Assembly: GCF_052857255.1 (NCBI RefSeq)
Contig: NC_135507.1
Span: 75,201,850 to 75,265,849, forward strand
Source: Amblyomma americanum
Taxonomy: Eukaryota > Arthropoda > Arachnida > Ixodida > Ixodidae
Direction of reading: 5' to 3'
Length of the DNA: 64,000 nucleotides
Below, piece after piece: positions 13,801 through 25,800 of the stretch. The notes under the pieces were generated by a model. It worked only from the letters and a program-made list of their open reading frames with translations. It did no database searches and was not told where the DNA came from. A program made the translations under genes and the position numbers. The number at the start of each line of letters is the position of its first letter. Position 1 is the stretch's first letter.

Positions 13801-16800
13801 GATTCAACAAACGATTAAAAAATATTTTAATTCAGCTGCAAAAAGCCCCAAAATGCTCTTTCTCATAATCGAGACCCACTGCTAGCGCTATAGTTGGTGA
13901 CGTAGAACTGTGGAACTATATCAGTGAATAGTAATGATATGACGGCACAGTAACATGACGTACTATGTACGGCGACACGGAGCATAAAGATACAATCGCT
14001 GACTGAATTTTCGGACTCGACAGGACCTTGAAAATGGTCCAAATGATCTAACAGTCCAAAAAATCCGTGAACTTCAAATAACCTAATCTTTGTCTGAAGA
14101 ACCAGCTTTAAAAATCGCAACGTTCACCACTCCTCACGTTCTGCTTGCGAGCGACAATACAGTGCAGTCCACTTATAACGATATCGAGAAAGACGAAAAA
14201 TATGATCGTTATAACCGATGATCGCTATATCTGGACTGGTTATAAAAATAAAAAAATAAAAAACGCGGAACATACCTTTGCAGCTCCGAACTTGAATTCG
14301 CTACTTGCTCTAAAGAATAGATGATGTAGAAAGTAGGCTGTGAAAAACAAACTTTATTTCTAGCGCCAGTAACCGTGTCAAGGGTTAGGCGCGCCGAAAT
14401 AGTCCGAAATCTGCACTTGCTTTTGCGGCAGCTTCAGATTCACAACCGCGGTGTGCATGGATTCCAGCTGCTGCGCGAACACTGGCGGCAATCCTTTCGC
14501 ATGCATAAAATCAATTAAGGAGTTGATCGACGACAGTGCACTTTGCGTGGACATCGTGGTCGGGGTCAAGGTGCCACTGTCAATCTCGTTGTCACTGTTG
14601 CTGCTGCCGTCGCCACCGTCGCACAACTTTGCCGTTTGTCGAGATAGCACATCTTCGGCGATTGCCTCGTCGGTGACCTCATCGCAGAACGAGGCAGCAC
14701 TGTCTGCAGTCAAAAACTCCTCCATCGACGCACCACCTGTGTCACCAGTAGGAACGAGCTCCCAGAGCTCGGTTATGTCAGGGGCTTCCACCATGTTGGT
14801 CTCAGTGGGTTGGGGAAGTTCGTCCTGACGCACAAAGCCCGCCTTTTTGAAGCAGTTGTATATGGTTGACTGCTTTACTTCATACCATGCACCGTAAACG
14901 AAGTGCACGGCTTTCAAAAGGCTGATCTTCAGGTCAGGGGGCCCGTCTGCATGACCCGACGTGCCAGGAGCTGCGCGGTCAATGGCTAAAATTAGCCACT
15001 CCAGCATGCGCCGCCGATACAGGATTTTAAAGTTGGCGATCACGCCGGAGTCCAACGGCTGAAGGCCTGCCGTAGTATTTGAAGGCAGAAACATCAATTC
15101 GACAGATGTTAGCTTCGGGTTAACGCTGTGTGCACTACAGTTGTCAAGTAGCAACACTACTTTTCTTCCTTGGCCTTCAATTAAACTGTCGAACTCGAGC
15201 AGCCATTATTCGAACAGGTCGCGGGTCATCCACGCCTTCTTGTTACTGCGATAGCGGACCGGGATGTACTAATTCTAAAAGCACGTTGGCTTCTTTGATC
15301 GCCCGATCATGAAAGGCTTGAGACGATGGCTCCCGTCCATGCTAACGCACAGCAACACGGTCACCCTAAGTTTCGAGTGCTTCCCGCCGGGGCATCGATC
15401 TCCTTTAAGAGCGTGAGTCTTCGACGGCAACATTTGAAAAAACAGAGCAGTTTCGTCGCAATTATATATGCCCGTCTCCGCATAGCGCTCCAGCACGCCG
15501 GGCAGCTTTGTCTGCAGCCACTGCTGCTTTGCCTCTGTGTCCAAAGACGCCGCTTCCCCCACCACGTTTTTGTAAACGATTTCGTGCCGCTCTTTAAAGC
15601 GCTGAATCCAGCCTCCCCCAGGCTCAAAATTTGACCGTCCCAGAAGAAAAGAGAAGTTTTTCGCTTTGGTGGCAAGTACTGGCCCACTAATAGGCACATT
15701 ATGCGCGCGGGTTGTGATGAACCACCGGTAAAGCGCCTCTTAAACATCGGCGTACAAAGGGTCTCTAACCCTTTTCCGCTGATCGGCATGGCCGCTGACA
15801 GCTCCTGCCTTCACAATCGCGGTGCTTTTGGTTTTCAAGATGGTTGATATCGTTACATGGCTGCCAGCCGAAGAATGATACGAGATGACTGATGGAAATG
15901 AGATGGTTTAATGGCCGCTGGCCTAGCGCGAGCGCTCCGTCTCGGGCCACTGCCAACTTCGTCTTCTTCGTCACACTACCCGGGGCCACCGAGCGATCGT
16001 CCAGATCGGTGACAAAGAGACGCGCGAAGTGGTGATGAGCTTGAGAGAATGGCGGGACAGGAAGCAGAAAGTGGTAAGGTGCTGGATGCCACGATGAAGG
16101 ACATGGCTGAATGATTCTTGGCCCGCGAAGCTTCCTGCCGTAGGTCACCAGGAGCCGGCGGCCGGGGCTCCAGGACGCGCCGAACGGCATGGGCAGCGGA
16201 ACGGTGTCGTCACGTGTGGGCAGCGTCTCGGGTCGGTGGGGTCGGGTCCTTGCAGCAGCTTCAGTTCATCGTGTCGAGTGGTCTGGGCGGTGGACGGGGT
16301 GGGGGAACAACGGAGAGATTGGTTCGGGTCAGAAAGGCTGGGGCACGGCCGGGCGACGCAGACCAAGGACTCACGGCCGACGACGACGGCTGACGCATGC
16401 GCCGAAGCTCCCGGACCAGGATGGGGATGTACCCCGCACCTCCACCAAATGTTACGTGACTGCCAGCCGAAGAATGAGACGAGATGACTGATGGAAATGA
16501 GATGGTTTAATGGCCGCTGGCCTAGCGCGAGCACTCCGTCTCGTGCCACTGCCAACTTCGTCTTCGTCACAATATCGTCGACTGGGCGAGCTCATACTTC
16601 TTCACGAGAGCGCTCACCTTGAAGCCGCGTCGAGAGTCCTGCAAAATATCCATCTTCGTGTCAAGCGACACAGCTTTACGCTTTGTCAGCGCCATCTTTG
16701 AACTGGGTTGTACCGTTGGTTGCACGCTGCTTCGGAGGCGTCAGCCTACTATCGCGAGAGAGAGAGACAGGGTGTGGCACGGGCGCCACCGCGCCGCTTT

Positions 16801-19800
16801 GCTTGTCGCTTTTTTTTCTTTCTCTCTCTTTCGGAGCGACTGTGACCGACGCGCATGAAGCAGCTAGCGCCATTTTGTGGCGCGCTGCGCCTACCCAAGT
16901 ACTCTCCGGTGCGCAGGCGGCGCGGGACGCGCAGCGTCGTAATGGCAGAAGATACGAACTTACGGAGGTAAACATCGCCTCGTCTCGACATCGTTCATTT
17001 CAGGGAACTAAGCAACGCAAATGTTACGATTATTTTGCACGGAAAAAGCCATCTGGACGGCAATATTTTGATCGTTATATCTGATATGCGGTGAATAACC
17101 TATCGTTATAAATGGTTTTTTTCCCCATAGACCTAATGCATAAAATGACACTCTCATGTCGACCCATCGTTATAACCGATATATCGTTATATGTGGTATC
17201 GTTATAAGTGGACTGCACTGTATTAGACTGTCTCTGGACCAGTCATGCTTTCCACACCACCTCGTGTCATGATACCAGACAAAGCAACATGACCCCAGGT
17301 CATGCCGGAAATGAAAGCACGCACCACGCGAAGCAAGAAGTCAGATTCCATGGGCAACGACGCTCACGATGACCGAGAGGGGTAACCCAGGGGACAACCC
17401 CTCTCCTATCTGTCCACATCAGGAGTGGCATCATCCAAGCTACGCGCTCTTTGTAAGCCATAATTATGGCAACGACGAGCATGCCACTATCTCAAGTGGT
17501 AACGATAAAGTACAAATCGCCAAGCCTATCCAAGCCAGTCTGTCCGAGTGACTCAGTTCCAATCCAAGCTGGGGCATTTCACAGCAGCGGAGAACCAGTT
17601 AGCTGTGACAGTGACACCCACTCCTGTATATATTAGGCCGAAAAATGAGCTTAGGCTTTCATTTGAAAAACGGTCCCCACAGCATTGCTGGCATTTATAA
17701 TAGTCTGAAAAATCAACTTATTGGGCTCCACAGAGTCTCCACAGAGTTTCATATATTGGCCGTGAGAATTTACACTTTCCTATAAAGCGTGTGACGGTTC
17801 CTCAGCGAAGTCCAAAATATCGTGCAAGTCCGAATTATTGGAGTCCAAAAAATTGGCCGACTACTGTATGCGTCAAAACTACAACTGCATCTTCTCCTGA
17901 CAGCCAGCTAGGGTGGCAAGGAAGATGTCTGAAGTAAAATACAGAAAAAAGCTTTGTTCGAAGATTCTGGAGTTTTTACAGCCACAAAAAATGTGGTTTA
18001 CCGTGATCCCGTCTTTGCACACTTCACATGGAGGTACACCCTTTGTCAAAAGCTTAGAGCCTAAGGAGATTTGCTTCGGACCCGTGCCGTGTGGCTTGTT
18101 AAGCATCCTCAGCATCCCAAACCACTTGACGGTAAAAGGACCCCTGGTCCTTTCCCTCCAAAGGTTATGAGTTCCACTAATGCTACAAAGACCCTACTAC
18201 ACGGCTTAGAAGCAAGCGTCATTGGGCTCTAAACTTTTGAAAAAGGCTGTATGTGCCGTTTTGTGTGCATAAAACTGTGTGCAAGGCAAGCGCAAGTAGG
18301 AATTCACCACACGGTTATAGTAAGCCTCTCTTGCTCCAGATGCACTGTTGCTGCCCCTACCTGAGCCCAGCATCCTAGGCCATGCTTGTCCACCAGCTCC
18401 ACCAGGGCCTTGTCCTCTGAGGGGGTGTAGGGCCCTGAGACGGTGTCACACGCAAAGCTGCTGATGTAGTGCTCCCGGCACTGATGTTTGGTTCGGCCCG
18501 GCAGGAGGGTGGCCACCTGGAAGAAGACAGCAGCAGTTGTGATGTCTTACCGGGACACCAACTCACAGAAATCAAAACCAAAACTGCCCCGTGGTTTTGG
18601 TGCAGACACTGTGCCATATGTAGTACAGTTGCAAAGCAATTATTCGATCTCAGAAGGAGCCAAAAAATGGCCTGGATAATCAAACAATTTGAAAAATGGC
18701 TTGAAAAATCACAACTCTTGTCACTTCGTCATGTTACACCTGCAAGCGACAATATTCACTTGCACCCGAATCGATGCTATATTCTGGTCATATCCATACT
18801 GCAAAAGTCCGCATTCCAGACTAAGTCAGCAATGCTAAATTGGGCAATGCAGTCGCGAGTCAAGCCGCCAACTGTGCCACGAACCAATTCCACGCCAGCA
18901 CACTACGCCGTATGCCCTTTGCTGCCCAAAGTGAGTGCAGAGTCCGCAAAATTTCAAATCGCGAAAATCGACACTCCCCATGTCCTGCCTACAAGCGATA
19001 ATAATAGATGGCATGTGAGCCATAGCCATGTACTCGTCGTCTCCGTGCCCTCGCATGTCGCGATACCAGACAGTGCGACGCAGCCGCAAGTCATGCCCCG
19101 AACAAATGCACCTGCCGCGAGAAGCAAGAACAGTCAGTTTTGCATGGGACAACGATGTTCGCGAAGACCGAGAGGTAACCGACAGGAACACGTGAGCTGA
19201 ATCCAGCCCAGCGCCTCGGAATGCACTCGACACCCCTTTTAGATCATTTGCTGCCCCACACCGCGAGTGGTGTTATCCAAGCCACGGCGGACGCTGCAGC
19301 TGTCCCGTTGCGCCATATTCAATGTGACCCCGCGCTTTATCTCGATAGCAACGGAAAATGTCCCATTATCTCGAATAGGAACAATGGAGAAGAAATAGCC
19401 AAACCTATGAAAGCCAGTCCATCCGATTCCCTCCGTCAGCGCCCACCACCCGCCAAGTCCATTTAAATCCAAGATGGCACTTTTCAGGGCGGCGGAGAAC
19501 GAGTTGGTTGTGACAGCGATGCCCGCACATCTATACTAGGTCCAAATAACGAGCTTTCGGTTGAAAAATGATCTCTACAATATTGTTGGCATCTGTTTTA
19601 GCCCGAAAAATCAAATTTTACACCCCACAAAGTTCAAAATATCGGTCGTTGAAAGGTACAGGTTTCTAGGAGGTGCACGACAGTTCCTCAGCTAAGTTCA
19701 AATTATTGAAGTCCGAAAAATCGGTCGGCTACTGTAATTCCTTTCAATCTGCAATGACTCAAGGCAAGGCTCTGCCACTTGAGAACTGCAGCACTAAACC

Positions 19801-22800
19801 TAAACCATTTGCCACCCGGCACGACTAAAGCCCAAGCTGATAAGAGAAAACCTCTCCCTGCAGTCTAATTAAGCAACCACCATCAGAAAAACAAACTCGC
19901 TGAAAATTTACCGCTGCTCTAGTGCGAACACCAGCGAGAGCTGAGGTGCTGAGAAATGCCGATGCCGGACAGAGTTTAGTAACTCAGGGTAGGGATCTGG
20001 AATGTTGTGTTTATACTGCTACACTTGCGCTAGCACCGCTTGTAAGCTCCAGTGAATGCCTCGTGATGTCAACTGTGTTCACATTAATCCAGTTAACGAA
20101 ATTTGTGCCAATCAGCATAGCGCTTATTCATGACATCATGCGTGACATCACTGCATTCCAGCCAATCAGCATGGTGAGTTGTCATAACATCGTGTGTGTC
20201 GTCAATGACCAATCAACATGATGCGTCATATGGCAATGACAACGTGGCCTGAACAGCTGTCGTAAAAAATGTACAACAAGGCCTGCCTTGCTCCAGCCCT
20301 CCGGTCCATAGAGCTTGACAGCAATAAGGAGCATCATGTCTTCTTCAGCTGCCCAACGGCCGCGCACTATGTGTGGGTCCATGGAACGGTAGTAGCGGTT
20401 CATCACCTGCTTCTTGGATCGGGTACCCATGAAGTGCGCCACCTGCAGCAAGTCAGCAACAACAATCGACTGAAGCACAAGAAAGGAAACTGTGAGTTTC
20501 GCCAACTAAACACGGTGATTCAGGGTCAAATGTTAAATGTGGTGTATTAAAACACTACCAAAGCTACACTGAAAGCAGCCACAATCCACCAAAATCAAGA
20601 AAAGCCACCAAGACAGCAACACACTGACAAAACAAAACACAAACGCTTCACAGGCACAGGGCTGACTGGTGAACAGAGCAAATTCGCACTACAAAGTGCC
20701 TTTGCACCATGCACAAAAAGCTAGCTTTGTAACCTCTCCGAGTGCTTAAACATGTCCGTGTCATCCTCCTGAAAGTACAAAAAATCATGTGGGTGCCATT
20801 GCGTTGTCTATGGATGCAGTAGCAGTCAGAGAAAAAAAAAGCAGCAAAGTTCTGGAGCACTGTGTGCGATGTGCGCGACGTGTGTCGAGAGCTCTGCCGC
20901 TACAGAGCATTCAGCCTGCATAGTTTGTCATCAGGCATTAAAAATGCACGCCTGCATCAAATACGTATTTCTGTGGTGCACAGAACAAATTATGAAGCAA
21001 GTACGAAAACACGAGTAAGTATAGTCGAGCCCACATATAACAATCCCACTTAAGACAAATTTTCGCTTATACCGAACGAGACCTGCGCGACCGTCAAAAT
21101 ATACATTGTTCCAATGGCACAAAACCACACGTATAACGAACGTCATTAAGCCCTGCTGATCGGTTACAGCGAACGGACAGCATAAACCCGGCGCCATGAT
21201 GCGAGGTAGCCTGACTCCGACCCCTTCGTGCACCCGGCGCGCGCGATGTTTCCTTTAGCCTTAACCCAAGCAAACTGCCGGACCAGTTTTGTACCGCTCT
21301 CTGAAGCGAGCTCCCCTTTCCACGCCGACGCGCCTTTCCCGCCCCTCCTCGCAACTCCGCTCCCCTCTTCTCACTCTTGCAAATCCGTGCGTAGCCTCCG
21401 CAATCAACCGCGCCGCCACCGGTGGCAATCCACGGAGGCCATGCTCCGTGAAGCAAGCTTTCCATGGGAGCCATGAGGTGGCTGCACTGACGCTCACGGA
21501 CGCCCCTCATTGATCTCTCTGCTGGCGTTGTGCGTCTGTGTTTGTATCTTTAGCTTGATTGCGCGCCTATGCACGTTGCATGTCTACCCCGTCGCGCGCT
21601 TTTGTCGATCTTCTTGTTTATCATGTTGCAGTGCAGGCGTTTCGTTCGCCTCATTCAAATCTCGGGCCCTGGTTGTAATTCGAGATGGTGGACGGGAACA
21701 TCGTGCCCATTTGACATTGTAATCAGCGGTAGAGGTGATGAAAGTGGCCAGGGCAAAGGTGACGGCCACTGGCGTGCGAAACTGCTTCCGCAAAACTGGC
21801 TTCGTCGACACGGTGTCTGATGCAAAGCCTGATGCTTCGGAAGATGGCCAGCCCGGTGGCGATTTATGGCAGCGCGTCGTTGACTCCGAAATGGGGGGTC
21901 ATAACAATGGTTGTAATGATTTTATTTGTGCCGATGACGACGCCGATACCATGGAACCATGCACGGACAACGGCATCGTTTCTGAAGTGCAGGACGAGAG
22001 TGACGCTGAGGAATCGGATGAGAATGAAACTTCGGAGCCAGTACCCATAAGCACGCCTCTAGCAATGTGCTACATAGAAAGCGTAAGGCAACTTGTCTAT
22101 GCCAAGGGCCTCAGTGATAGCACGCTTCTGCTTTAAATAAACTGGAAACCTCCCTCATCGGATCTGTGCTGCATAAACAGACGTCCATTACGGGCTTTTT
22201 CACAAAGAAAAAATTTGTGTTTTGACAAGCAACTGTCTTTAAAGCTGTGGTCCACATACTACAACTTCGGGATATAACGAACGGACGCCGCGTGACGCTC
22301 ATGTTCGTTATAAGTGGGCTCGACTGTACTGTGTTTGAATCAATCAACCTAACCGTGTGGCCATCACAATACATTTAGCGTTCAGTGAGCATTCGGGAAG
22401 GGGTGACAGTTTTTGTGACTGTGTGTCACTGAATGTCTCCTTTGCGGACTTGGAAGCTTGTTTCCTTGCTGCGAGCTGCTCTGCCGTTCTCCCTGCGGAC
22501 GCTTGAGTGCACCGCAGCGGTGCCCCACTGTACATGTGGTGTTTGCACATTAGTGGCATTGATCTGTGTGGTCGCACTGAAATAGCACAGGAACTAGCCG
22601 TATGACCGATAAAAGCAAATGAATTGGTCAAGTGGGACAATCCACCATGAGCTCAATTTGGTCGTTGGAACCACCTCACTTTCATTTGTAGCTCGGGCGC
22701 TCAAGTGCTATATAAGTCGGTAACGTTTCGCCAGGCTTCCCAGAATTATCGTATACCATGGATTTTCTTAACATCATGGCTAAGCACGTTCATAATTTGC

Positions 22801-25800
22801 GGCTTGTAACACATGCTAGCCTCCGAGGGTTTGAGACAGTGGATTGAGAAAACCAAATCAGACCTGCTATCTGTACAGGTATTCCCAAATAATCGCACAA
22901 AGGCCAGGCATGCAGATAAAGAGTTGATACCAATGCTCGCTGCATTATTGAATCCTGCCTCGTTTTGCAGAATTCTAACAACTTTAGTGATTTGAGAAAA
23001 TCGCGTGCAAAGTTCTTGCGCTCACCGGAGGTACTTGCCCCTGTAGCAGACAAGGCCTGCAAAAGCTATCGCTTGTGTACACAACAGCCTCGCTGAATGT
23101 TGCAGGATAATAAACTTGATCACTGCAAATTACGTCTTTAATTACGGTGTCGTGCAACGTTAACAAAGAGCCATCTGGCTGCTGCTCCGATACGCACCCT
23201 CTGCCATGTCGCCTTGCGTGGCAGCCCGAAAGTGGCGTTTCTCTCAGCGTTCAATAGTTGGACCCACAGCGCTTTTAAAATGGCGGCATTCAAATTCATT
23301 TCATGTTCTACAGGTCTACAGACCACTTCCTGCAAGGCTGCTTCCCGCAAGACTGCCTCACGAAAGAGTGCCTCATGTAAGAGTGCCTCATGTAAGAGTG
23401 CCTCACGTAAGAGAGCCTCTGCAAGAAGCCTCCGCAAGAAGGCCTCTGCAAGGCTTATGCAAGATGCCCTCCGTAAGACTGCTTCACGTAAGACTGCCTC
23501 CCATAAGACCACTTTCTGCAAAACAACTTCCCTGCAAACATGCCTCCACACACCTGTTCTTGCTTGGCTCGAGTGTGCCGCACAGATGCACGGCGTGTAC
23601 TGTTATCACCATGGTTTGAGGTCACTGTGAAAGTTTGCCTTAAATGAACATGTGAAGCTGTTCTTCTTAACCAAACTTTTGTTTTACACCCAGTCATTGG
23701 GGAACCAACCAAATGCTCTCATGTTGTTCTCAACTGAGTTCATCTTAAAGGAAGTCCACTGCACAGTAGACACCCATTAAGGCGAACTCTGTTAATAAGA
23801 ATTCTCGGATAAGGTGAGAAATTAGAGACTATTTTAGTGGTTTCCATAAGATTGTAAAAAAAAATCTGTTTAAGACAAACTGTTCGACATGTGTTAAGAC
23901 CAACTTTTGTAGCCACCCCGTGCAACATACTCGCAGGGCGCCTATGCAGCTCTGTTGAGGAAAGAAAACTATATATATTGCGCTAAGCAAGAAAGTGCAC
24001 TCCCACAGGACCCATTCCGAGCATCTTCAAACAAAAGTGTGGGGAAGCCATCTTGTAGGAAAGCTTTCTTGCTGGTGTGGAAAGGGCAGGACACCTTTGT
24101 GCCTATGCCAGAGAGCTGACATGGTGAGATCTTGGTACTGTGCGCAGCACGTCACATGCCACGTGTTTGCTGACTTGGGGCTTGAAAGTTCTGAAGCTGC
24201 ACATATACAAGTGATGCAGCATCGAAACATGCATTATCGCCCCACAGAGATGGCCAGATACCAGCGCCGGGCGCATTGCCTGCGGCGAACCAGGCAGCAG
24301 CGTGTTGTGCCTGCTGAGCTGGTTGTTACTATGCTGCAGAAGGAGGGAGACAAGGGAGAGAGACACGGCTACCCTGCTAGGCACCTCTGAGGCACTCTGA
24401 GCTGGATGGAAAGCAAAAATCAGAAAAAAACACAGCCATGCCAAGACAGGGGCAAGAGCCTCGTCAAGCTACTATGATACAGTAGAGTCTCGGTGATATG
24501 AACCTCACGCGGTCGCAAAAAAATTTCTATCATCCGAAATTTTGTATTATCCAAACGAACAAAATTCGTATGCAGAAGCATGAAAAATGCATTCACACAG
24601 ATCTGATTACGGCTGGCGAGATTTATTCACTGCCGAGCGGCCACAGCTCACTACTCGCGGTGCGTACAGCGCGACTACCGATCGCGACTTTGGCGATATG
24701 CGGGCCGCGCACCACCGCTCACTACAGTTAAACCTGGATGTAACGAACCTCTATGCAACGAATTCCTGAATTTAACGAAGTTTTTGAATTCTGCAACGCC
24801 GCCGCCATTGAAACCCATGTATTTTTGACCTCGATGTAACGAACGCGTTGCGGCGGTTAACTTTGATGTAACGAACTCGCAAAGCTGATCAGTCATTACT
24901 TTTTGCACTTTTAAGAAAAATTCGGCCGAAGAAATGCACTAGATTAGTGAGTTTTAATACTGTAAGGAGCCAGCAGCTACGCGAACGGCTGGGATCGCTG
25001 CGACCGAGCAAAGTTAGCGATGATGATGATGATGGCGGCAGCTAGCGCCGCTCCGTGCCTAATGTAGCAGCCTTTTCAGGCTTTGCTTGTCTAGCACGAC
25101 ACCAGGTGGCATTTGTAGCGGCAGTTGATTTCTTTTGCAGCATTTTTTTTTTGTATGAATGTGAGGGCAAGCATTCTTATTTTTTATTTTCATTTGTTTC
25201 AATGACTTAGACACTTTCTGTGTTAGATTAAGTTTAAAAGCAACGCTGAAGGCCGGTTCTTTCACTGCCAGGATGGGGGAAGGGAGAGGGACGACGAGGC
25301 GACGCCGCCGCGCTGCATTCGCCATTTTGCGTGTGTCATACGTCTCCGCTTGTAACTGCGTCGTCGGTTGATTGTGATGAGTCCTACTGCCAGAATACAA
25401 AAAGTTCTGTCTTTTGAAGACAAACTCGCAATTTTAAATGCAGTCTCTGCGGGCGAGAAGAAGAAGGACATTGCCAACCATTTCAGCATTCCAGCGAGCA
25501 CCTTATCAACGATTTTGAGTGTGGAACGCAGCATCAGAAACGTAGTGGAGTCCAGAAAAAGCTCGAAGAAAAAACACAAGCTGTCCACATACGCTGATGT
25601 GGACAAGGCAGTGTTAGGCCACATTCTCACAGCCGGTTTTTCGCTTCCTCCGTCACCTCTGTCGCCGCTGGAGCCGACGGAGGGGGACGAATTTGGACCG
25701 GTTTCCCTCCCAAATCCGGCGGCCAGTGCCGCTGGGCCCTGCTCTACGTTTCCGTCTAGTGGCGGCGACGGAGCCCCACCCCACAAAAAACGTGTCAGTC

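Larger units (their letters stand above)
14160..17220 (-). mobile_element. Tigger-1 DNA transposon, containing a short LTR element
   Basis: Left end ta-cagtgcagtccacttataac; the right end is its reverse complement (gttataagtggactgcactg-ta). The terminal 20 bp match perfectly. TA duplications lie at 14158-14159 and 17221-17222. It carries a defective transposase on the minus strand and is inserted in P1 copy 1. The LTR element at 15851-16571 is inserted in its transposase. Confidence 0.85.
13993..17866. mobile_element. P1-type MITE copy 1, split by a Tigger insertion
   Basis: Left end ta-caatcgctgactgaattttc. The right end, reverse-complemented, is ta-cagtagtcggccaatttttt. TA flanks lie at 13991-13992 and 17867-17868. 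The element's own sequence is 13993-14159 plus 17221-17866, about 0.8 kb. Copy 2 at 18626-19734 shows the same internal order uninterrupted at gcgacaata, exactly where Tigger-1 sits here. I use P1 as a local name. Confidence 0.65.

Noticed and set aside
23138..23630. Overlapping open frames of 137-138 codons on both strands
   Set aside because: Produced by a 15-bp minisatellite whose unit length keeps all frames open.
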